Source: Pelotalea chapellei (GTDB taxonomy: Bacteria; Desulfobacterota; Desulfuromonadia; Geobacterales; Pseudopelobacteraceae). Taken from it: a DNA stretch of 64,000 nt. The translations under genes and the position numbers were made by a program. The notes under the pieces were generated by a model that saw only the letters and a list, made by a program, of their open reading frames with translations, was not told where the DNA came from and did not search any database. This document shows, in pieces, positions 58,571 through 64,000 of the stretch (position 1 is the first letter of the stretch; each line of letters begins with the position of its first letter). The stretch spans positions 1 through 64,000 of the forward strand of contig NZ_JAHDYS010000019.1 of the NCBI RefSeq assembly GCF_018531195.1, given 5' to 3'.

Positions 58571-61135
58571 ATGAAGAAACTTTCTAACTTTATTATTGTC
58601 TGCACATGCGGACTTACGCTGTTCATGATCGTCATTATCTATGTTCTGGTGATGCTTGGATATGAGGATGTCGTGGGGAAGCGTGCGGAAAAACACGCCA
58701 AGACCATTGCCGACGTAACATTCAATTCCCTTGTTCAAATCATGAAAAAAGGGGGCAGGCAGAAGGATGTGTCGGAATTGCTGGAAAGCAACCGGAAAAG
58801 CTTCGCCGGTACCAATATGAATATCGTGCTCTATCAGAGTCAGACCTTCGCCAGGTTGAACGGCCGAAGCTACGATATTCTGCCGGATGAACAAGTCGCT
58901 ACGGTATTTAAAAACGGTATTCCAGCTCATTCTCATACGGGATCTCTTGTCAGATTCAGTTACCCACTCATTGCCTCAGCGGATTGTCTGTCGTGCCATG
59001 TAAACAGCCGTGGTGGGGAGGTGCTGGGCGTTATCGACACACGAGTCGATATCGGGCAGGAACTAAAGGAAACCCGCAACAAGGTCATTATGTTCCTCGT
59101 TGGCATGGCACTGATCCCGCTTTTTGCTTCTTTTATCCTTGCGAGATTATTTAGCGGCAGGGTTCGCAGGTCCATAACCGGGCTTCATAGCCGGATCGAG
59201 GGGGTAAATAGGATAAGTGATCTGAGACAGCTCAAACTGCAGGATGTTAATCTTGGGTTTTCAGAATTTACCAGCATGTTTGATGAGATGAAGAAGGTCA
59301 TCGATAAACTGCGGGACGTGGCAATTGATAAAGATGTTCTTGAATTCGAAGTCAAACTTCTGGAGCGTTTTATCATTACTTCCGAGATTGTAAGGGACTG
59401 GAAGGCCCATGTAAGCCATATCCTTATTGAAATAAATTCCATTATGGAGACCTATTTCTTCTTCTCTTTGTTCATGATTGACGAAGAATCCTATGATTTG
59501 GAGGTGTTCTGGCGGAACACACCCAGCCCACAGGCCAAAGCCTCTTTTGAATCCATCATCCGTGAAAAGATTGCCAACAGTCCCCGGTTTAAACAGGTGG
59601 GCCAGGTTAATATCATACATAATGTTGCTCTGCCATTGGCCGCTCTCCCGCCGTTACGGGAAGAGGACATTGAACTGCAGACCAAATCACTGTTTCTGGA
59701 AGCACCGCGTATTGGCGGCATTGTCGGCATCGGTGTCGTTTCTGAACTGGGGAAATACCCCGCTCGTGCCCTTGTGATTGAGAGCATACTGGCCACGCTG
59801 CTTAATGTGGTTGGTTCGGTAAAAGCTATTTATCGCTACACAAAAGAACTGGAATTTTATTCAACCCGCGATCCTCTCACCAATCTTTTTAATCAGCGCG
59901 TCTTCTGGGAAATGCTCGGCAATGAAGTCGACCGATCCACCCGTTCGGATGACAATTTTGCTCTTTTGCACCTCGACATCGATAACTTCAAAATGATCAA
60001 CGACTCATATGGCTACGCTTTCGGTGATCATCTTCTCCAGGGCGTCAGCGAAGTTGTGAAGGCTGTGCTCAGGCGCGGCGATATCTCCGCACGGTATGGA
60101 GGCGATGAATTTGCCATAATTCTTCCAGAGAGCAGGGGACAGCAGGCTTACATGATTGCACAGCGGATCAGGGAAGATTTGGCCAATATGATATTTACCC
60201 CCCCTGACGGCGGTGCGTTGAAAGCTTCCGTTTCCATCGGAATGGCACTCTTCCCCACTCATGCTCAAACACCCAAAGAGCTTTTCATGATGGCTGACAA
60301 CATGCGCTGCAAGGCCAAAGCGGCGGGCAAGGATCAGATTGCCTTTCCGTCTGACGAAGATCTGGCCGAGGTATACCGCAAGATCAGTGAAAAGAATATC
60401 ATGATCATGAAAGCCATCGAAGAGCGCCTGATCATCCCTTATTTCCAGCCAATCGTTAATGTCAGCAATGGAATGGTTGAGGCCCATGAAGTCCTGATGC
60501 GGATAAACCTGCCCGAAAAAACAGTATGTGCCGAAGAATTTATCAGCATCGCAGAGAATATGGGTGTAATCAGCAAGATGGATTATATTCTGATGGAAAA
60601 GGCTTTCCAGAAAGCCAGCGCCTGCGGCTATAAAGGACTGCTGTTCATTAATATCTCACCCAAGGCTCTCATCCTGAATGAGTTCATCCCTACCGTACGG
60701 CGATTAACCAAAGAATATTCAATTGATCCGGCAACAATTGTTTTTGAGATAACCGAGCGGGAAACGGTCAAAAACATGACGCTTCTTGAGCGTTTCGTGC
60801 TGGATCTGAAACTGGAAAACTATAAATTTGCCATCGATGATTTTGGTGCAGGATTTTCGTCCTACCAGTATCTGAAGCGCTTTCCGGTGGATTTTATCAA
60901 GGTGGAAGGGGAATTTGTGCGCGGCATGGGTGCTCCCGGCGGGGTGGATTTGGCCATTGTCAAGAGTATCGCTACTTTGGCACAGGGTCTGGGAATCAGG
61001 ACCATCGGCGAGTATGTTGAGAATGCGGAAATCCTGGGACTGGTTTCAGGCATCAACCTCACCTATGCCCAGGGTTATCACGTCGGGGTTCCCGCTCCTG
61101 AATTAGTCATTGGGCCACTATCCGGCCAGTCTTGA
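58571..61135 (+). CDS. Heme-sensing GGDEF-EAL protein
   Basis: An 854-residue membrane signalling protein. Transmembrane helix at about 8-29; periplasmic sensor (30-170) with one c-type heme motif C139-L-S-C142-H143; second helix at 171-193; HAMP-like region to about 245; GAF-like segment (about 270-420); GGDEF at 425-590 with YGGDEF (loop 510-514) and inhibitory R501-x-x-D504; EAL at 610-850 with E640-V-L, FINISPKA, ITERE, D756-D757-F-G and a Lys-Glu pair. Both domains look catalytically complete. The heme sensor (DUF3365-like) suggests redox or gas control of cyclic-di-GMP. Confidence 0.93.
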   Translation: MKKLSNFIIVCTCGLTLFMIVIIYVLVMLGYEDVVGKRAEKHAKTIADVTFNSLVQIMKKGGRQKDVSELLESNRKSFAGTNMNIVLYQSQTFARLNGRSYDILPDEQVATVFKNGIPAHSHTGSLVRFSYPLIASADCLSCHVNSRGGEVLGVIDTRVDIGQELKETRNKVIMFLVGMALIPLFASFILARLFSGRVRRSITGLHSRIEGVNRISDLRQLKLQDVNLGFSEFTSMFDEMKKVIDKLRDVAIDKDVLEFEVKLLERFIITSEIVRDWKAHVSHILIEINSIMETYFFFSLFMIDEESYDLEVFWRNTPSPQAKASFESIIREKIANSPRFKQVGQVNIIHNVALPLAALPPLREEDIELQTKSLFLEAPRIGGIVGIGVVSELGKYPARALVIESILATLLNVVGSVKAIYRYTKELEFYSTRDPLTNLFNQRVFWEMLGNEVDRSTRSDDNFALLHLDIDNFKMINDSYGYAFGDHLLQGVSEVVKAVLRRGDISARYGGDEFAIILPESRGQQAYMIAQRIREDLANMIFTPPDGGALKASVSIGMALFPTHAQTPKELFMMADNMRCKAKAAGKDQIAFPSDEDLAEVYRKISEKNIMIMKAIEERLIIPYFQPIVNVSNGMVEAHEVLMRINLPEKTVCAEEFISIAENMGVISKMDYILMEKAFQKASACGYKGLLFINISPKALILNEFIPTVRRLTKEYSIDPATIVFEITERETVKNMTLLERFVLDLKLENYKFAIDDFGAGFSSYQYLKRFPVDFIKVEGEFVRGMGAPGGVDLAIVKSIATLAQGLGIRTIGEYVENAEILGLVSGINLTYAQGYHVGVPAPELVIGPLSGQS

Positions 61136-61148
61136 AAGAGGTAACAAC

Positions 61149-61178
61149 AAAGGGCGGCCGATTGGCCGCCCTTTCTGC
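61149..61178 (+). terminator. Terminator of the GGDEF-EAL gene
   Basis: Perfect 11-bp stem AAAGGGCGGCC / GGCCGCCCTTT with a GATT loop, 14 bases after the stop codon; T run is short (CTTTCT). Confidence 0.75.
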
Positions 61179-61205
61179 ATCACATGCAACAGGTTTTGAC
61201 AGAGG

Positions 61206-61688
61206 CTACTTGCCACAGCATTTTTTGTGCTTGAGGCCGCTTCCGCAGGTGCAGGGATCATTGCGGCCCACCTTGACAACAGCAAGCGGTTTCTGTTTCA
61301 CCATTGTTCCCTCAGTGAATAACCACTTACCTTCCTTTCGTTTGAACCGGGCACATTCATGATGTTCTCGCGCCGTGCCCTTCTCCGTGAAACTGGCAAC
61401 AAATTCCACTTCTCCGATACTATCATCGGGTCCTCCCTTGGCAGTGTCGATTATCTTCAGACCGTGCCATTCGGATGTTTCCGCCCATTCCCGAGTTCCG
61501 GCATGGTCATAGCCCTGACGGTGATCAGGATGGGTGCTATCGAAGATAAAATCCATCTCCGCATGCACATACGCTGAATAGCGTGCCCGCATCAGTTGTT
61601 CAGCTGTTTCGGCGGGTCGCACTCCTGTGATGATTGGCTGACAGCAGTCGGCATAGGTGATGTCGTTTCCGCAAGGACAATTACTCAT
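61206..61688 (-). CDS. YchJ-family SEC-C metal-binding protein
   Basis: A 160-residue protein with a cysteine-rich metal-binding motif at each end: [13 protein letters not shown] at residues 4-16 and the SEC-C-type [13 protein letters not shown] at the C terminus. The middle part, [28 protein letters not shown], is an NTF2-like fold typical of YchJ. SEC-C tails bind zinc and sometimes SecB. Function is not established. It converges on the GGDEF-EAL gene. GGAG stands seven bases before the ATG. Confidence 0.93.
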   Translation of the reverse strand: MSNCPCGNDITYADCCQPIITGVRPAETAEQLMRARYSAYVHAEMDFIFDSTHPDHRQGYDHAGTREWAETSEWHGLKIIDTAKGGPDDSIGEVEFVASFTEKGTAREHHECARFKRKEGKWLFTEGTMVKQKPLAVVKVGRNDPCTCGSGLKHKKCCGK

Positions 61689-61900
61689 TTTTCCACTCCT
61701 GATAAGTTTCGCATTTCTGTTGCTTCAGGGGCATCATAGTGCGGGAGGGGCTGTTGGTCAAGCAAGTGGATCTCACAGCTGGCATTCGGGGCTTGGAACA
61801 GGTGGAGAAGTCAGGTTTGATTCAGCTCCTATCATTAAGGTAACTTTTGTTGACGTGAAGTGTGGCGGGAAGATACAGTTGTTCCTGATTCCGCACAGAT

Positions 61901-61974
61901 ACACGATAATACTAAACCATCCGTGAGGATGGGACGGAAAGCCTACGGGTCTCACCGAGACAGCCGGGTCGCCG
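61901..61974 (+). promoter_or_regulatory. GEMM-I riboswitch (cyclic dinucleotide)
   Basis: Conserved core TAAACC-ATCC-GTGA-GGATGGGACGGAAAGCC, then ACGGGTC...AGCCGGGTCGCC, with a GNRA tetraloop on P2. GEMM-I aptamers bind cyclic-di-GMP; a Geobacter subset binds 3',3'-cGAMP. In my hand alignment the specificity position (G20 in the Vc2 aptamer) is not G, so the ligand is uncertain. It lies upstream of a subtilisin-like protease. Confidence 0.92.
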
Positions 61975-62008
61975 AAATATCTTCAAGATATACGGCCCCG
62001 GCTTTTTT
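61962..62008 (+). terminator. GEMM riboswitch expression terminator
   Basis: AGCCGGG (inside the aptamer 3' arm) pairs with CCCGGCT, with a further G/C-rich match, then TTTTTT. Because the terminator uses aptamer sequence, ligand binding should prevent it: an ON switch. Confidence 0.8.
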
Positions 62009-62112
62009 GCGTCCAAATTCCGGTAAGGCTGATGACGTGGGCGTGGTGGTGTGTTAGAGCGCAAAAACAACCGAAAGTAACAGTACAGATGAACAAAACA
62101 GGGAGGATTATC

Positions 62113-64000
62113 GTGTCGGGAATTATCAGCGGTCTTACAGGTATAATGCTTATGGTTTTTCTGTTGGGAGGGGTTGCCTATTCTGCACAAAATGACCTGA
62201 AGCATGAACGCAGGGAAGGTGAAGTAATCGTCAAGTTCAGAAAAGAAAGGAAAAACCTTGATACGGAAGATTTCCACAAGCGGCATGGATCACAGCGCCT
62301 GAGGCACTACAAAGGGCTTGATATGGAGCGGGTTCGCATCAAGCCGGGCAAATCCATTGCCGACGCCATCAGTGAACTTCAGGCTGATCCTGATGTCGAG
62401 TATGTTGAACCGAACTACATCGTCCATACCCAGGTTATTCCTACTGACACTTCCTATGGCAGCCTCTGGGGCATGAACAAGATCAGCGCTCCCGCTGCCT
62501 GGGATAATAATATCGGCAGCCAATCAGTGGTGGTGGGCGTCATCGATACAGGCATTGATTACAATCACCCGGATCTAAAAGCCAATCTGTGGCCGGGCAG
62601 GGGGTATAATGCCATAACCGGCAGCAATGATCCGTTGGATGATAATGGCCATGGTACCCATGTCGCCGGGACCATCGGAGCAACCGGTAATAATGGCCAG
62701 GGTGTGGCCGGAGTAAACTGGAATGTCCAGATCATGGCCTGCAAATTCATGGATTCAACCGGTAGCGGCACAACGGCAGATGCCATAGAATGCCTCAACT
62801 ATTTCCGTCAGCAAAAGGCGGCGGGTGTAAATATCGTGGCTACAAACAACAGCTGGGGAGGTGGAGGCTTCTCCAGATCACTCTTTGATGCCATTAACGC
62901 CCAGCGCGACATCCTTTTCATTGCCGCGGCAGGCAACAATGCCAGCAACAATGATACCACCGCCACCTATCCGGCCAACTACCAGCTTCCGAATGTGATC
63001 TCCGTAGCAGCCACCACCTCTAGCGATTCCCTGTCCTCCTTCTCCCAATATGGCCGACGGACTGTCAGTATCGCTGCTCCGGGATCAAATATTTACAGTA
63101 CCAAGCCGAACAGCAGCTATGGACTCATGTCCGGCACATCCATGGCAACACCCCATGTGACCGGTCTGGCTGCCCTGATCAAGGCCAGCAGGCCTGCGGC
63201 AGACTGGCGCAGCATCAAAAATCTCCTCCTTTCCGGCGGAGATAATGTCACTTCTCTGGCGGCTGCGACCCTGACAGGCAAACGGATCAATGCCTTTACC
63301 TCGCTAACCTGCCAGGACAGCCGTGTTTTGTCAGTCATTCAGTATCCTGCTGTTGTGCAGCCCGGTACACCCGCGACCCTCTCAGCACTGAGCATCAACT
63401 GCTCCGCTCCTGCCGGGCCGGTAATGGTCAATCTATCCGGAGGGGAAGTGATTACTCTTAAGGATGACGGCATTGCTCCTGACCTGGCAGCGGGTGATGG
63501 AATTTTTACTGCCACTTTTACACCAACACGCAGTATTGAAACCTTTTCGCTCACTTCTCCCGCAGGAGCTGAAAACATCGGCAATGCACCTGCTCCAGCA
63601 CCTGCCCCAGCCCCACTTGTCATTACCACCGCAGCGTTGCCAGGTTCCATGGCCGGCACCTCCTACAGCCAAACCCTGGCAGCCAGCGGAGGAACAGCCC
63701 CCTATGCCTGGTCTGTTGCAGCCGGGCTTCTTCCGGGCGGCCTGGCCCTGGGGGCAAGCGGCACTATCAGCGGCACTCCGGTCGCCGCCGGCACCGCCGC
63801 ATTTACTGTCAAAGTCTCGGATGCAAAGGGTGTCTTTACGACCCGCAACTACACCTTGTCTGTTGCGCCAGCCCCGGTGCAGGCAACTCCGGTGGTCATT
63901 GCCACCAAGTATTTTCCGCCTGGTGTCGTTGGTTCCCTCTACAGCACATATCTGGGAGCTTCCGGAGGAAAATCACCTTATCTCTGGTCCCTGCAATCAG
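62113..64000 (+). CDS. Subtilisin-like exoprotease with Ig-like repeats, truncated by window end
   Basis: At least 629 residues, open at the window edge. GTG start with GGGAGG six bases upstream; signal peptide (about residues 1-25); an inhibitor-I9-like propeptide (residues about 35-105); catalytic S8 domain with Asp145 in VIDTGIDYNHPDL, His180 in NGHGTHVAGT and Ser343 in GTSMATPHV, all intact. After residue 420 come Ala/Pro-rich linkers and at least two He_PIG/Ig-like repeats (SGGTAPYAWSVAAG, then SGGKSPYLWSLQS). Thermitase-like, secreted. Its transcription is under a GEMM-I ON switch, so high cyclic dinucleotide should induce it. Confidence 0.93.
   Translation, partial: MSGIISGLTGIMLMVFLLGGVAYSAQNDLKHERREGEVIVKFRKERKNLDTEDFHKRHGSQRLRHYKGLDMERVRIKPGKSIADAISELQADPDVEYVEPNYIVHTQVIPTDTSYGSLWGMNKISAPAAWDNNIGSQSVVVGVIDTGIDYNHPDLKANLWPGRGYNAITGSNDPLDDNGHGTHVAGTIGATGNNGQGVAGVNWNVQIMACKFMDSTGSGTTADAIECLNYFRQQKAAGVNIVATNNSWGGGGFSRSLFDAINAQRDILFIAAAGNNASNNDTTATYPANYQLPNVISVAATTSSDSLSSFSQYGRRTVSIAAPGSNIYSTKPNSSYGLMSGTSMATPHVTGLAALIKASRPAADWRSIKNLLLSGGDNVTSLAAATLTGKRINAFTSLTCQDSRVLSVIQYPAVVQPGTPATLSALSINCSAPAGPVMVNLSGGEVITLKDDGIAPDLAAGDGIFTATFTPTRSIETFSLTSPAGAENIGNAPAPAPAPAPLVITTAALPGSMAGTSYSQTLAASGGTAPYAWSVAAGLLPGGLALGASGTISGTPVAAGTAAFTVKVSDAKGVFTTRNYTLSVAPAPVQATPVVIATKYFPPGVVGSLYSTYLGASGGKSPYLWSLQS

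Overview
The window looks like a chromosome segment of a Geobacter / Pelobacter propionicus type bacterium (Desulfuromonadales). This is inferred from the LL-diaminopimelate aminotransferase route to lysine next to dapA, dapB and lysA, a periplasmic penta-heme cytochrome c, a GEMM-I riboswitch, many cyclic-di-GMP proteins and the mix of Geobacter-like housekeeping genes. No rRNA operon or CRISPR array is present. Almost all of it is ordinary chromosome; the clearest mobile DNA is one complete IS5-type element near 56-57.5 kb, lying in a noticeably AT-rich stretch.

Layout. 0-3.3 kb (minus): a VOC protein, a frameshifted isochorismatase-family hydrolase, an MBL-fold hydrolase preceded by a branched-chain-amino-acid leader peptide and attenuator, and a GxxExxY protein flanked by short GCAAAGG repeats. 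3.4-11 kb (minus): lysine genes lysA, dapA, dapB and dapL, interrupted by a CAP-domain protein and a complete metNIQ transporter. 11-20 kb: a LOG-family protein, a PpiD-like chaperone, purC, a parvulin-SseB fusion, tRNA-Lys and two tRNA-Glu genes, a DUF362 ferredoxin protein and a DksA-type zinc-finger protein. 20-25.3 kb: gltX, a diguanylate cyclase, a radical SAM protein and thiS-thiG-thiE behind a TPP riboswitch. 25.4-29 kb: PilZ, a BioD-like protein, flbD, motA, motB. 29-34 kb (minus): metX behind a SAM-I riboswitch with ttcA, then the overlapping cbiF-cbiG-pdxA set. 34.3-40.3 kb (plus): a leader peptide/attenuator followed by a MacAB-type efflux system, an acyl-ACP thioesterase, a HIT protein and an M16 peptidase. 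40-46 kb (minus): transglutaminase, a small protein, a PleD-like response regulator, rpe, rsmB, htpX. 46-55 kb: ndk, cytochrome c, miaA, an NAD(P)-binding protein, elbB, a Ste24-like protease, an XRE-cupin regulator and PBP1A. 55-64 kb: two small genes including a cold-shock gene, the IS element, a PilZ-like gene, a heme-sensing GGDEF-EAL protein, a YchJ protein, and a GEMM-I riboswitch in front of a subtilisin-like exoprotease that runs off the window.

Regulation is the richest part of the window. Three riboswitches (TPP, SAM-I, GEMM-I), each with a visible terminator, sit beside two apparent ribosome-dependent attenuators. One (2.3-2.5 kb) has an Ile/Leu/Val-rich leader peptide but no branched-chain biosynthesis gene after it. 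The other (34.3-34.6 kb) has a 24-residue leader peptide with Arg-X-Arg motifs and an 8-nt perfect antiterminator, placed before a macrolide-exporter-like operon. These two are the best candidates for undescribed biology. Cyclic-di-GMP signalling is also prominent: three GGDEF proteins with intact active and inhibitory sites, one or two PilZ proteins, the motAB genes and the GEMM-I switch.
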